Source: Streptomyces sp. NBC_00425 (GTDB lineage Bacteria; Actinomycetota; Actinomycetes; Streptomycetales; Streptomycetaceae). From it: DNA of 64,000 bases. Positions within the stretch are counted from its first letter, which is position 1. Every line of letters starts with the position of its first letter. The notes beneath the pieces are model-generated. The model had not been told where the DNA came from. It made no database searches and saw only the letters and a list, made by a program, of their open reading frames with translations. The DNA lies in the NCBI RefSeq assembly GCF_036030735.1, contig NZ_CP107928.1:5642001-5706000 (forward strand), written 5' to 3'. Positions 1 through 8,418 of this stretch are shown piece after piece. The translations under genes were made by a program, and so were the position numbers.

Positions 1-767
1 CGGTGGGCGGCCGGATCGTCGTCGGCAGGACGGTGAAGCTCGCCTACCTGTCCCAGGAGGTCGCCGAACTCGACCCGAACCTGCGGGTGCTGGAAGCCGT
101 GCAGCAGGTGCGCGAACGCGTCGACCTCGGCAAGGGCCGGGAGATGACCGCCGGGCAGCTCTGCGAGACGTTCGGCTTCAACAAGGACAAGCAGTGGACG
201 CCGGTCGGCGACCTGTCCGGCGGCGAGCGCCGCCGACTGCAGATCCTGCGGCTGCTGATGGACGAGCCCAACGTCCTCTTCCTCGACGAGCCCACCAACG
301 ACCTGGACATCGAGACCCTCACCCAGCTCGAGGACCTGCTCGACGGCTGGCCCGGCTCGATGATCGTCATCTCTCACGACCGTTTCTTCGTCGAGCGCAC
401 GACGGACCGCGTCTTCGCCCTCCTCGGCGACGCCGCGCTGCGGATGCTCCCGCGCGGCATCGACGAGTACATCGAGCGCCGGCAGCGCATGGAGGAGGCC
501 GCGGCCGCCTCCGCCGCCCCGGCGGTGGCGCAGAAGGCCGCGCCCGAGAAGAGCGCCGCCGACCAGCGCGCCGCCAAGAAGGAACTGCAGAAGATCGAGC
601 GGCAGTTGGACAAGGTCTCCGAGAAGGAGACCAAGCTGCACGACCGGATCGCCGCCCACGCCACCGACTTCGCGAAGGTGGCCGAACTCGACGCCGAACT
701 GCGCGCGTTGGCCGGTGAGCGGGAGGAACTGGAGCTGCGGTGGCTGGATCTCGCCGAGGACGCGTGA
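1..767 (+). CDS. ABC-F family ATPase, C-terminal part (5' end outside window)
   Basis: The visible 254 residues hold the end of a second nucleotide-binding domain: signature LSGGERRRLQ, Walker B NVLFLDEPTNDLD and the switch histidine in ISHDRFF. The Walker A motif must lie upstream of the window. A charged, Glu/Lys-rich coiled coil follows (about residues 160-254), as in the C-terminal domain of Uup-like ABC-F proteins. There are no membrane segments, so this is a soluble ribosome- or DNA-associated ATPase rather than a transporter. The reading frame enters at base 3 and stops at 767. Which ABC-F subgroup it belongs to cannot be told from this fragment. Confidence 0.9.
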   Translation, partial: VGGRIVVGRTVKLAYLSQEVAELDPNLRVLEAVQQVRERVDLGKGREMTAGQLCETFGFNKDKQWTPVGDLSGGERRRLQILRLLMDEPNVLFLDEPTNDLDIETLTQLEDLLDGWPGSMIVISHDRFFVERTTDRVFALLGDAALRMLPRGIDEYIERRQRMEEAAAASAAPAVAQKAAPEKSAADQRAAKKELQKIERQLDKVSEKETKLHDRIAAHATDFAKVAELDAELRALAGEREELELRWLDLAEDA

Positions 768-867
768 AGGGTGCGTGAAGACGCATAACGACGGCATCAC
801 GGGGCGGTCCTCCCTTGGGAACAGGGGTGGAGCGGCCCCGGGGGCCGTCGGCGCCGGGTGATAGAAA

Positions 868-898
868 GAGCCGTCCGAGAACCTTCTGAGGACGGCTC
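868..898 (+). terminator. Hairpin between the ABC-F gene and the first beta-propeller gene
   Basis: GAGCCGTCC (868-876) and GGACGGCTC (890-898) form a perfect 9-bp stem with a 13-nt loop. There is no T-tract. It may be a terminator for the ABC-F gene or a leader structure of the gene at 957. The rest of 768-956 shows no coding signal. Confidence 0.45.
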
Positions 899-956
899 CG
901 GGTGGTCACTGGCCCGGAGGCGTGGCTAAAAATCAGTGACCAGGGGGAACACGCCG

Positions 957-2747
957 ATGGCCCAGCCGCCCAGTCAGCCGCCGCAGCCCGGCGGTTTCGG
1001 AGCACCGCAGGATCAGCCGCACCAGCAGCCGGGGCCGCCGCAGCAGCAGCCGCCGCAAGGCGGCTTCGGTGCTCCGCAGATACCGCCGCAGCCGCCCCAG
1101 GGGCCGCCCGCCCAGCCGCCGCAGCCCGGCTACGGCTACCCGCAGCAGCCCGGCCCCTACGGGCAACAGCCCCAGCAGCCCGGCCCCTACGGACAGCCCG
1201 GCCCCTACGGGCAGCAGGGGCCGTACGGTCAGGCCGCCGGCCCCTACGCCCCGCAGCCCGGCTACGGCTACCCGCAGCAGCCCCAGTTCCCCGGCGCGCC
1301 CGGCGTCCCGGCGGGCGGACGCAACCCGTTCAAGGGGCGGCCCGCACTGGTCGTCGGGGCCGCGGTCGTGGCGCTGCTGGTCATCGGCGGCGCGGTGTTC
1401 GCGGTCACGAACGGCGGCGACAAGGACCCGAAGAAGCCCGTCGCCGGCCCGAGCGGCGACGACAAGGGCACGAGCGCGGCCCCGGTCAACCCCGGTGACG
1501 GCGGCGGCGACGGCGAAGAGGACGACCAGGACTTCAACGCCGGCCGCAAGTCCGGCGAGGCGAAGGTGCTCTGGTACAAGGAGGCGCCCGACGCGCCCGC
1601 CTCCGGCGCCGACGCCCCCGGCATGTGGATCACCCCGAAGGCAGCCGTGAAGGCCGCCTACAAGCAGGTCGTCGCGTACAACGTGGCGGACGGCAGGCCG
1701 ACCTGGCCCGCCCTCACGTTCCCGCAGAAGATCTGCGCGGTCACCCCGCAGAAGACGGCCGACGACAAGGTCGTCGTCGCCTACATGAGCGGCACCAGCG
1801 ACCGCGCCAAGTGCAACCAGCTCCAGCAGGTCGACCTCGGCACCGGCGCCAAGGGCTGGACGGGCGTGGTCGCGGACGGCGCGCTGTTCGACAGCGCCAT
1901 CAGCGTCGAACTGTCGCTGGCCGGCAACACGCTGATGGTGGGCCGCTCGCAGTCCGGCACGGCGTACGACGTCCGCACGGGCAAGAAGCTGTACGACAAG
2001 CAGAAGTACGGCGACGCGTGCTTCCCGACGGCGTTCGCGGGCGGAACCCGGCTCATCTCGGTGGCGTCCTGCGACGCGACCAAGACCACCGAGCACGACG
2101 AGATCCAGGAGCTGGACCCGGCCACCGGCAAGGTCAAGTGGACCCAGAAGTTCGACAAGGGGTGGAGCGTCGGCAAGACGTACTCCGTCGACCCGCTGGT
2201 CGTCTACAGCACCAACAAGGACAAGAACTCCTGGAACATCTCGACGTTCAAGGCGAACGGCTCCTACCGCTCGCAGGTCGGCTTCGACGAGGACTTCGCG
2301 CCCGACTGCGACTCCAGCTTCCTGCAGCGCAATCTGACCGGCTGCCAGGGCACGGCGTCCGACGCCGACACGCTCTACCTGCCGACCGACGCGAAGAGCG
2401 GTCCGGGCGAGATCGTGGCGATCGACCTGTCCACCGGCAAGGAGAAGTGGCGGGTGAAGTCCCCGGCCGACGAGGCCATGCAGCCGGTGCGGGTCGACGG
2501 CGGGAACCTCGTGGCGTACGTCCAGCCGTCGTACGACGCACCCGGTCAGGTGGTGGCGATCCCCACGGCGGGCTCCGCGCACACGCCCACGAAGCTGCTC
2601 CAGCTGCCCGAGAGCACGGTCAAGATCGAGAACGGCTTCTACTCGCGTGCCGTCGACTGGGTCGGCGGGCGCTTCTACATCTCCACCACCCGGCTGACGG
2701 GCAACGACGACACGAAGGAGAAGCTGATGCTCGCCTACGGCAAGTGA
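957..2747 (+). CDS. Membrane-anchored PQQ-like beta-propeller protein (first of tandem pair)
   Basis: A 596-residue protein in three parts: a cytoplasmic Pro/Gln/Gly/Tyr-rich tail (about 1-125, with repeated QPGPYGQQ-type units), one transmembrane helix (about 128-150, ending VFAVTNGG), and an extracellular domain with repeated DxxTGKxxW-like blades (for example DPATGKVKW and DLSTGKEKW) typical of PQQ-like/quinoprotein-type propellers. No PQQ-enzyme catalytic site is recognisable, so it is more likely a binding or scaffold propeller. The ATG at 957 is chosen over the GTG at 936 because AGGGGGA (942-948) sits at ribosome-binding distance. The next gene is a paralogue in the same order. Function unknown. 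Confidence 0.85.
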   Translation: MAQPPSQPPQPGGFGAPQDQPHQQPGPPQQQPPQGGFGAPQIPPQPPQGPPAQPPQPGYGYPQQPGPYGQQPQQPGPYGQPGPYGQQGPYGQAAGPYAPQPGYGYPQQPQFPGAPGVPAGGRNPFKGRPALVVGAAVVALLVIGGAVFAVTNGGDKDPKKPVAGPSGDDKGTSAAPVNPGDGGGDGEEDDQDFNAGRKSGEAKVLWYKEAPDAPASGADAPGMWITPKAAVKAAYKQVVAYNVADGRPTWPALTFPQKICAVTPQKTADDKVVVAYMSGTSDRAKCNQLQQVDLGTGAKGWTGVVADGALFDSAISVELSLAGNTLMVGRSQSGTAYDVRTGKKLYDKQKYGDACFPTAFAGGTRLISVASCDATKTTEHDEIQELDPATGKVKWTQKFDKGWSVGKTYSVDPLVVYSTNKDKNSWNISTFKANGSYRSQVGFDEDFAPDCDSSFLQRNLTGCQGTASDADTLYLPTDAKSGPGEIVAIDLSTGKEKWRVKSPADEAMQPVRVDGGNLVAYVQPSYDAPGQVVAIPTAGSAHTPTKLLQLPESTVKIENGFYSRAVDWVGGRFYISTTRLTGNDDTKEKLMLAYGK

Positions 2748-2871
2748 GGCGAGCCGCCGCCCTCCCGGCTTCCGCCGTCGTCCGTCCGGGGCCGCCTTGC
2801 GTGTTTCCCCGCCTTCTCCGCTTCCTCCGCCTTTCCGGGCTCCCCGAGTTTTCCCCTGAGGTACCCACACC

Positions 2872-4929
2872 ATGACGCAGCCGCCGCCCCCGCCGCCGAA
2901 CCAGCCCCCGAACCAGCCCCCGCAGCAGGGCGGCTTCGGCCCGCCGCAGCCACCGCAGGACGCGACGCCCCAGGACTCCGTACCGCAGGACTCCGTACCG
3001 CAGAACGCCGCGCCGCAGCCGCCCGCGCCGAACCTGTCGAAGGCCCCGGAGCCGCAGTCCCCGCCCCAACCCCCGGCCCCGGGGCAGGGGGCTGGGGCCT
3101 CGCCGTCGACGCCTCCGCCGCCGGCCCCGTCCGGGCCGCCGCAGCCCGAGCCGGGCTACGGCTACCCGCAGGCCCCCGGCGGACCGGGCGGGCCCGCCGC
3201 GCCCCCGGCCGGCCCCGGTTACGGCTATCCGGCCCAGCCGGGCGCTCCCGCTCCGGGCCCGTCCGCGTACGGCCACCCGCAGCCGAGTCCGTACGGCCAG
3301 CCGCAGCCCAACCCCTACGGCCAGCCCCAGACGAACCCCTACGGCCAGCCGCCGGGCTACGGCTATCCGGGTCAGCCCGGACAGCCGGGTCAGCCCGGTT
3401 ACGGCTACCCGGGGCAGCCGACCGTGCCCATGCAGCCGCAGGTCGTCGGGAGCGGCGGCCCCGCGGGTCCCGGCCGGAAGATCAACGCACAGGTGGCGAT
3501 CATCGTCGCGGCGGTCGTCGCGATCGCGCTGATCGTCGGCGGCGGCGTCTGGTACGCGAACTCCGGCGGCGGCAAGAAGGAGGAGGCGGCGAGCTCCGGC
3601 GGCGCGAACGGCGGCGGGGGCGACAAGGGGGACACGGGAGGAGGCACCGGCGGCACGACCTCGGGCGGCAGCGAGAAGGCGCCGGCCGACCCGTCCTCCG
3701 ACGTGCTCTTCAAGCTTGCGATGCCGGTGGTCAAGAAGGACGACAACGTCGGCGTCCGGGGTTCCTGGCTCACCGACAAGGCGTACGTGAAGACGGGCGT
3801 CAACGGGATCACCGGCTACGACCCGGCGAAGGGCACCAAGCTCTGGTCGATCGCGCTGCCGGGCCCGGTGTGCGAGGCCAGCAGGTTCGCCACCGACGAC
3901 CACCGCACGGCGGTCGTCTTCCAGTCGAGCACCGCCAAGACGGCCCGCTGCGACCAGATCGCGGCGATCGACCTCGCCGCCGGCAAGCAGCTGTGGAAGA
4001 AGACCGTCACCTCCGGGGACTACGCGATCGACTTCGACAACGTCACGGTCAGCGCGAACACGGTCGCCGTGGGCAGCACGGAGGGCGGCGCCGCCTTCGA
4101 CGTCGACTCCGGCAAGGTGCTCTGGTCGCCGAAGCCGGCCGACACCTGCTACGACGCCGGCTACGGCGGCGGCCCCAAGCTGGTGGCCGTGCGCAAGTGC
4201 GGCGCGTACGACAACCCCGAGCTGCACATCCAGACCATCGACCCCGTCTCCGGGAAGGTGCTCTCCGAGTACAAGCTGGCCACGGGCATCGACTACGCGT
4301 CCGTGGTCTCCACCGAGCCCCTGGTGGTGGCCGCCGACGTCGGCGACAGCGCCGGGGACGGCAGCGGCATCTCGGACTTCTTCTCCATCGACAACAAGAC
4401 CGGCAAGCTGCGCACCCGCATCTCGGTGCCGGGGGCCGAGTACGCGGCCGACTGCGAGGGCATCACCAGGATCGAGGCCTGCACGGGCCTGGCCGTCGGC
4501 AACGACCGCATCTACGTGCCCACCGAGGAGCACGACGGCAGCGGCAGCCACGGCCGGACGAACGAGGTCGTCGCCTTCGACCTGGCCACCGGCAAACAGA
4601 CCGGTCAGCGCGCGGACGCCGGCGACGGCTACACGATCTACCCGCTGCGCATGGACGGCAGCAACCTGATCGCGTACAAGAGGCCGCCGTACGACAAGGG
4701 CGGACAGGTCGTCAGCGTCGACGGCGGCTCCTTCAAGGAGACCGTGCTGCTGGAGAACGCGGCCACGGACGCGGTGCACGACCTGGAGACCGGCCTGTCC
4801 CCCGAGTACTCCGAGGTCCTCTTCGCACAGGGACGCCTGTACATGTCGGAGGTGTACGTCGACGACGACGCCTCCTCGGGCGGCGACCCCGAGTACCTCG
4901 CGGTCGGATTCGGCACCGCGGGCAGCTGA
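2872..4929 (+). CDS. Membrane-anchored PQQ-like beta-propeller protein (second of tandem pair)
   Basis: A 685-residue paralogue of the preceding gene with the same plan: a longer Pro/Gln/Gly/Tyr-rich N-terminus (about 1-200, repeated PYGQPQPN and GYGYPGQP units), one transmembrane helix (about 205-228), a Gly/Ser/Lys linker, then a propeller with blade motifs such as DLAAGKQLWKK and DSGKVLWSPK. The start ATG follows a 124-bp gap. The low-complexity tail resembles those of other Streptomyces membrane proteins, some of them kinase-linked, but no kinase is present here. Both genes probably share a transcript ending at the hairpin at 4949-4988. Confidence 0.85.
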   Translation: MTQPPPPPPNQPPNQPPQQGGFGPPQPPQDATPQDSVPQDSVPQNAAPQPPAPNLSKAPEPQSPPQPPAPGQGAGASPSTPPPPAPSGPPQPEPGYGYPQAPGGPGGPAAPPAGPGYGYPAQPGAPAPGPSAYGHPQPSPYGQPQPNPYGQPQTNPYGQPPGYGYPGQPGQPGQPGYGYPGQPTVPMQPQVVGSGGPAGPGRKINAQVAIIVAAVVAIALIVGGGVWYANSGGGKKEEAASSGGANGGGGDKGDTGGGTGGTTSGGSEKAPADPSSDVLFKLAMPVVKKDDNVGVRGSWLTDKAYVKTGVNGITGYDPAKGTKLWSIALPGPVCEASRFATDDHRTAVVFQSSTAKTARCDQIAAIDLAAGKQLWKKTVTSGDYAIDFDNVTVSANTVAVGSTEGGAAFDVDSGKVLWSPKPADTCYDAGYGGGPKLVAVRKCGAYDNPELHIQTIDPVSGKVLSEYKLATGIDYASVVSTEPLVVAADVGDSAGDGSGISDFFSIDNKTGKLRTRISVPGAEYAADCEGITRIEACTGLAVGNDRIYVPTEEHDGSGSHGRTNEVVAFDLATGKQTGQRADAGDGYTIYPLRMDGSNLIAYKRPPYDKGGQVVSVDGGSFKETVLLENAATDAVHDLETGLSPEYSEVLFAQGRLYMSEVYVDDDASSGGDPEYLAVGFGTAGS

Positions 4930-4948
4930 TCGTACGGATCGCCGTGAC

Positions 4949-4988
4949 GGCCCCGCCCCCGAGCAGATGCGAGCTCGGGGGCGGGGCC
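4949..4988 (+). terminator. Strong hairpin after the beta-propeller pair
   Basis: Perfect 16-bp inverted repeat, GGCCCCGCCCCCGAGC (4949-4964) and its complement (4973-4988), with an 8-nt loop, 20 bases after the stop codon. It is followed by the less GC-rich CGCTCATTTATC. Confidence 0.8.
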
Positions 4989-5132
4989 CGCTCATTTATC
5001 GCCAACGTCGCCCTCGTGAGAGGAATTTCGGCGATCCGGGCAGTTCTCGCCGGTAGGGGGAGCGCAACGTCGAACAAGCGTGTAGCTTCCGGGGGCATGA
5101 AGACAGGGGTGCCGGGGGGCGCCCTTTGTTCG

Positions 5133-5192
5133 TCCGCGTGGGTCCGCGTGGGTGCGTGTGGGTCCGCGTGGATCCGTGTGGGCATCCATGGG
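5133..5192 (+). repeat. Six 10-bp tandem repeats in the leader of the response regulator gene
   Basis: Head-to-tail decamers with consensus GTCCGCGTGG: units at 5133, 5143, 5153, 5163, 5173 and a decayed one at 5183. Units 1, 2 and 4 are identical. The array ends about 20 bases before the start codon at 5213, so it lies in the promoter or 5' leader. Confidence 0.85.
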
Positions 5193-5212
5193 GGGACTGG
5201 GGGGGTTGCTCG

Positions 5213-5917
5213 ATGGGAGTGCGGCTGATGGTGGTCGACGACCACCGCCTGCTCGCCGAGGCGCTGGCCTCGGCGCTCAAACTGCGGGGGCACCGGGTGC
5301 TCGCCGCGGCGGCGCCGACCGCTGGGGCGGCGGAGCTGGTGATCACCCGCGCGCCCGAGGTGTGTCTGCTGGGCACGGCGGCGCCGGCCGAACCGGGCGT
5401 CTTCGATCCCGTGGTCCGCATCAAGCGGGAGCGCCCGCAGGTGGCGGTCCTGGTCCTCGGACCGGTGCCGAGCCCGCGCGGCATCGCCGCGGCCTTCGCG
5501 GCGGGCGCCTCCGGCTACGTACGCCATGACGAGCGCATAGAGGGCGTGGAGCGGGCCATCATGAAGGCGCGGGCGGGCGAGGCGGCGGTGGCGCCGCAGC
5601 TGCTGCAGGGCGCGTTCGGCGAACTGCTGAACCCGGTGGCCCAGCCGGACGACGAGGGCCAGCGGCTGCTGCAGATGCTCACCCCGCGGGAGGTGGAGGT
5701 CCTGGTCCGCGTAGCCGACGGCGAGGACACCCGGCTGATCGCCGCCGGCATGGGCATCGCCCCGTCCACGGCCCGCACCCACGTGCAGCGGGTCCTGATG
5801 AAGCTCGGCGTGGGTTCCCGCCTGGAGGCGGCGGCGCTCGCGGCGCGCACGGGTCTGCTGGACCGCGCGGGGCCGTTGCCGCACACCTCCCGCGACCGTG
5901 CGACGGAAGCGGAGTAG
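5213..5917 (+). CDS. Atypical LuxR/NarL-type response regulator lacking the phospho-acceptor Asp
   Basis: A 234-residue protein with an N-terminal receiver-like domain (VVDDH near residue 8) and a C-terminal LuxR helix-turn-helix (LTPREVEVLVRVADGED, then STARTHVQRVLMKLGV). The residue expected to be the phosphorylated Asp is Gly54 (CLLGTAAPAEPG), and the conserved Lys near GYV is replaced (GYVRHD). This looks like a pseudo-receiver not controlled by ordinary phosphorylation. ATG at 5213 is chosen because VRLMVVDD must start the domain and G-rich sequence (5191-5206) precedes it. No partner kinase is adjacent; the next gene follows after 5 bases. Confidence 0.88.
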   Translation: MGVRLMVVDDHRLLAEALASALKLRGHRVLAAAAPTAGAAELVITRAPEVCLLGTAAPAEPGVFDPVVRIKRERPQVAVLVLGPVPSPRGIAAAFAAGASGYVRHDERIEGVERAIMKARAGEAAVAPQLLQGAFGELLNPVAQPDDEGQRLLQMLTPREVEVLVRVADGEDTRLIAAGMGIAPSTARTHVQRVLMKLGVGSRLEAAALAARTGLLDRAGPLPHTSRDRATEAE

Positions 5918-5922
5918 GGCCG

Positions 5923-6456
5923 GTGCGAGCACGTACGGTCGTCGGGCGGGGCGCACGCCTCGGCGTCCTCATCGGGGCGTGGCCCGCGGGGACGCTCGGC
6001 CTGCTGTGCCTGGTCGCTGCCTTCGTCTTCCTGACCGGCGGCCTGTACGGAACCGCGTGGGCGCTGACGACCGCGGGCGGGTACGCGGCGCTGGGCAGCA
6101 TGGCGGTGGGCGTCGCCCTGGGCACGGCCACCGGTCTCGCCCTGGCGATCGCCCCGCGCCGCCTGCTGGCGCGGGCCCCGCTGCGCGGCCTGCTGGCGGC
6201 ACTCACCGCGGGGCTGCCGGTCGCGGCGCTGTACGTCGCCTTCCTGACCGGAGACGGTTACACCCTGGCGAGTTACCCGCTGTCGTCGCACTTCGTCGGC
6301 TGGGCGGTCATCCTGACGATCGCCCTGGTGGCGGCGGCACGAAGCGGTGAGATCGCCGGGTGCGGCACCGATGCGACGACGAACGGGGCGAGCCGCGATG
6401 CCGGGTCAGCGGAAGCGGAAACGGCAGCGGAGCCCGGCGCCGGCACAGCGCACTGA
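5923..6456 (+). CDS. Small multi-pass membrane protein, unknown function
   Basis: A 177-residue protein starting GTG at 5923, five bases after the regulator gene and so probably co-transcribed. About four hydrophobic helices are visible (near residues 10-35, 45-70, 80-105, 115-135), then a polar tail rich in Ala, Glu and Thr. No family is recognised. The last 59 bases overlap the start of the next gene in another frame, a tight polycistronic arrangement. Confidence 0.7.
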   Translation: MRARTVVGRGARLGVLIGAWPAGTLGLLCLVAAFVFLTGGLYGTAWALTTAGGYAALGSMAVGVALGTATGLALAIAPRRLLARAPLRGLLAALTAGLPVAALYVAFLTGDGYTLASYPLSSHFVGWAVILTIALVAAARSGEIAGCGTDATTNGASRDAGSAEAETAAEPGAGTAH

Positions 6457-6700
6457 CGGCCGCTGGGACGTGCTGCTCGAGACGCGGGACCGGTCCGAGC
6501 TGCGCGCGGCGCTGCTGCGCGTGCGTGCGGCGCAGCCGCGGATCGACGCGGCGGCGGTGCGTATCGACACGCTGTGCGGCCGCTCGGACCGTCCCACCAC
6601 GTACCGGCTGTGCCTGTTCGTGCCGACGCCAGGGTCCCCGACGCCCGGGTCCCCGTCGCCGGTGTCCCCCTCGCCCGGGCGGGGCCCGGGCGAGGGGTAA
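6398..6700 (+). CDS. Small basic hypothetical protein
   Basis: A 100-residue protein starting MPGQRKRKRQR, with a basic N-terminus, a central segment (about 22-72, WDVLLETRDRSELRAALLRV then DTLCGRSDRPTTYRLCLFV) that looks like one small folded alpha/beta unit, and a Pro/Ser/Gly-rich repeat tail. It overlaps the end of the membrane-protein gene by 59 bases. I do not recognise the family. The in-frame start could lie further upstream at 6347, but MPGQ best fits coupling to the preceding gene. Confidence 0.6.
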   Translation: MPGQRKRKRQRSPAPAQRTDGRWDVLLETRDRSELRAALLRVRAAQPRIDAAAVRIDTLCGRSDRPTTYRLCLFVPTPGSPTPGSPSPVSPSPGRGPGEG

Positions 6701-6740
6701 TTCGGGGCGGGCCGGGTCCGGGGCTGTCTAGGCTCTCTCC

Positions 6741-7505
6741 ATGCCCACCCCGGAACTGCAGCGGATCCACGCCTTTGTGTCGGCCTTCGCCCGCCGTCAG
6801 GCCGCGCGCGTCGTCGACCTGCCGGGCGGGTTCGCCGTGCACAACGACTCCTTCGCGCATTCCCACGCGGACAACCAGGTCGTCGTCGACGCGGCCGTGG
6901 ACCCCGAGGCGCTGCCCGCCCTCGCGGAGCGGGCGCTGGGGCATCTGCCGTTCCGCATGATCTCCGTCCTCGACGACGACGTCGCCGGCGCGTGCGCGCA
7001 GCCGCTCATCCGGGCCGGGTACACCCACTCCGTCCTGCTGGTCATGCTGCACACGGGCCCGGTGCCGGCAGGCGGCGGAGCGGCCCGGGAAGTGGGCCTC
7101 GACGCGCTGCGGGTCCCCCTGGCCCGGCGCTGGCGGGGCTTCCTCCCGGACGTCGACGACGAGGTCGTCCGCCACCTCGTCGACCGGCGCGAGGCGCGTC
7201 GCCGCGGGGCCGACGTCGTCCGGTTCCTCGGCGCCCGCACGGAGGAGGGCGAGGTCGCCGCCTGGGCGGACCTCTATATGGACCCGGCGTCCGGCACGGC
7301 GCAGATCGAGGACCTGGTCACCTCGGAGGCACACCTCAGGCGCGGCCACGGCGACGCCGTCCTCGGCACCGCCCTGCGCATGGCCGCCGACCAGGGCTGC
7401 GGGACCCGGTTCCTGACCGCGGACGCGGCGGACTGGCCACGCCACTGGTACGAGCGTCGCGGATTCCGTGTCGTCGGCCGCTCGCACTGCTTCGAACGGA
7501 GCTGA
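6741..7505 (+). CDS. GNAT-family N-acetyltransferase
   Basis: A 254-residue protein. The C-terminal half carries a GNAT fold: acetyl-CoA-binding signature around residues 200-215 (HLRRGHGDAVLGTALRMAA), followed by FLTADAADWPRHWYERRGFRVVGR, the usual last strands. The N-terminal half is a degenerate domain of similar size, so this may be a double-GNAT protein. The substrate cannot be predicted. The ATG follows a 40-bp gap after the previous gene. Confidence 0.8.
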   Translation: MPTPELQRIHAFVSAFARRQAARVVDLPGGFAVHNDSFAHSHADNQVVVDAAVDPEALPALAERALGHLPFRMISVLDDDVAGACAQPLIRAGYTHSVLLVMLHTGPVPAGGGAAREVGLDALRVPLARRWRGFLPDVDDEVVRHLVDRREARRRGADVVRFLGARTEEGEVAAWADLYMDPASGTAQIEDLVTSEAHLRRGHGDAVLGTALRMAADQGCGTRFLTADAADWPRHWYERRGFRVVGRSHCFERS

Positions 7506-7571
7506 TCCGCGGTGGCTGAGGTGCGAATCGGACAATCGGCATATACGGTGTGTAACCGTACCGTTTCGTTC

Positions 7572-7590
7572 AGTGACGGATCGCGTCACT
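7572..7590. promoter_or_regulatory. Palindrome upstream of the small secreted protein gene (candidate operator)
   Basis: AGTGACG (7572-7578), GATCG, CGTCACT (7584-7590) is a perfect 7-5-7 palindrome 40 bases before the start codon. A second imperfect copy (GTGACG to CGCCAC, about 7593-7609) follows at once, suggesting tandem sites for a dimeric regulator. The binding protein is unknown. Confidence 0.5.
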
Positions 7591-7630
7591 CGGTGACGAA
7601 ACACGCCACTCAGCCGAAAAGGGAATGTAA

Positions 7631-7903
7631 ATGCGCAAGCTTCACCAGACCGCTCTCGTGGCTGCCATGATCGCCAGCCTCGGCATGGCCGGGGCCGGGA
7701 TCGCCTCCGCCGGCGTCGCCGGCTCCGACGGCGACTCCCGGCAGTGCGCCAACCACGTGGAGAACATCTCGTTCGGTCTCATCAACATCCCGAACCTGAA
7801 CCTCCCCCTCCTCGGCTCCTCGTCGAACCAGACGGCGACCCAGCAGATCTGCAACAACGGCGACGACGCCGTCAACGTGAACGTCGCCGACCGGGACGAC
7901 TAG
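7631..7903 (+). CDS. Small secreted protein, unknown function
   Basis: A 90-residue protein with a clear Sec signal peptide (MRKLHQTALVAAMIASLGMA, cleavage probably after ASAGVA around residue 30). The mature part has two Cys (QCANHVENI and QQICNNGDD) that could form one disulphide, and a hydrophobic central stretch INIPNLNLPLLG. Size and composition recall the small surface-active or spore-coat proteins of aerial hyphae, but it lacks convincing chaplin or rodlin motifs, so I do not assign it. RBS GGGAATG precedes the ATG. A convergent hairpin ends it. Confidence 0.75.
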   Translation: MRKLHQTALVAAMIASLGMAGAGIASAGVAGSDGDSRQCANHVENISFGLINIPNLNLPLLGSSSNQTATQQICNNGDDAVNVNVADRDD

Positions 7904-7940
7904 GACCGAGGACCGGTCCGGTCGGTCACGGCCATGACGT

Positions 7941-7984
7941 GGGGCGGCTCCGGGTTCCGTGCACGCGGATCCCGCAGCCGCCCC
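7941..7984. terminator. Convergent terminator hairpin
   Basis: GGGGCGGCT (7941-7949) pairs with AGCCGCCCC (7976-7984), between the converging genes ending at 7903 and 8004. Confidence 0.6.
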
Positions 7985-8003
7985 GCTGCCGTCCGCCCCG
8001 CTG

Positions 8004-8384
8004 CTATCCGCCCTGAGGCGGTTCCCCCTCCATCGCCTCGGGCGGGAGCTTCGGGGTGACCGGCGCCGCCGGCCGCAGCTTCAGCCAGGCCAGGAAGAAG
8101 AGGCCGAGGGCCAGCATCCCGAGGCCCGTCCACAGGTTGATGTTGATTCCCTGGGCCTTGTCGATCTCCGCGTCGCCGTCCGTGAGGCCGGCGATCGTGA
8201 CGATCACGCCGTAGACGACGAACAGACCGCCGATGATGCGGCGCAGGTCGAAGATCCGGGCCGCGGTCGCGGACTTCTCCTCGAGTTCCGTGACCTCGCG
8301 CTGGACGTCGGCCTCGGACCAGCCCGCCCGCCGCAGCCGCTCGGCGGCCTCGTCGCGCTCGGACGGTTCGAAGTGCTCGGACAT
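8004..8384 (-). CDS. Small two-helix membrane protein, symporter neighbour
   Basis: A 126-residue protein. A charged N-terminal part (about 1-45, with a DEAAERLRRAGWSEADVQRE helix-hairpin of the kind seen in short membrane regulators) precedes two transmembrane helices (about 48-67 and 82-102) and a Pro-rich tail. It lies 34 bases downstream of the sodium:solute symporter on the same strand and is likely co-transcribed. It could be an accessory subunit, by analogy with other SSS transporters paired with small membrane proteins. Family not recognised. Confidence 0.7.
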   Translation of the reverse strand: MSEHFEPSERDEAAERLRRAGWSEADVQREVTELEEKSATAARIFDLRRIIGGLFVVYGVIVTIAGLTDGDAEIDKAQGININLWTGLGMLALGLFFLAWLKLRPAAPVTPKLPPEAMEGEPPQGG

Positions 8385-8418
8385 GGTGTCTCCATCCTCC
8401 CGCAGGTGTCGCGAGGGC

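Noticed and set aside
7631..7903. The small secreted protein as a chaplin or rodlin
   Set aside because: It has a signal peptide and two Cys but lacks the chaplin domain's Gly-Asn/Val pattern and rodlin repeats; left unassigned.
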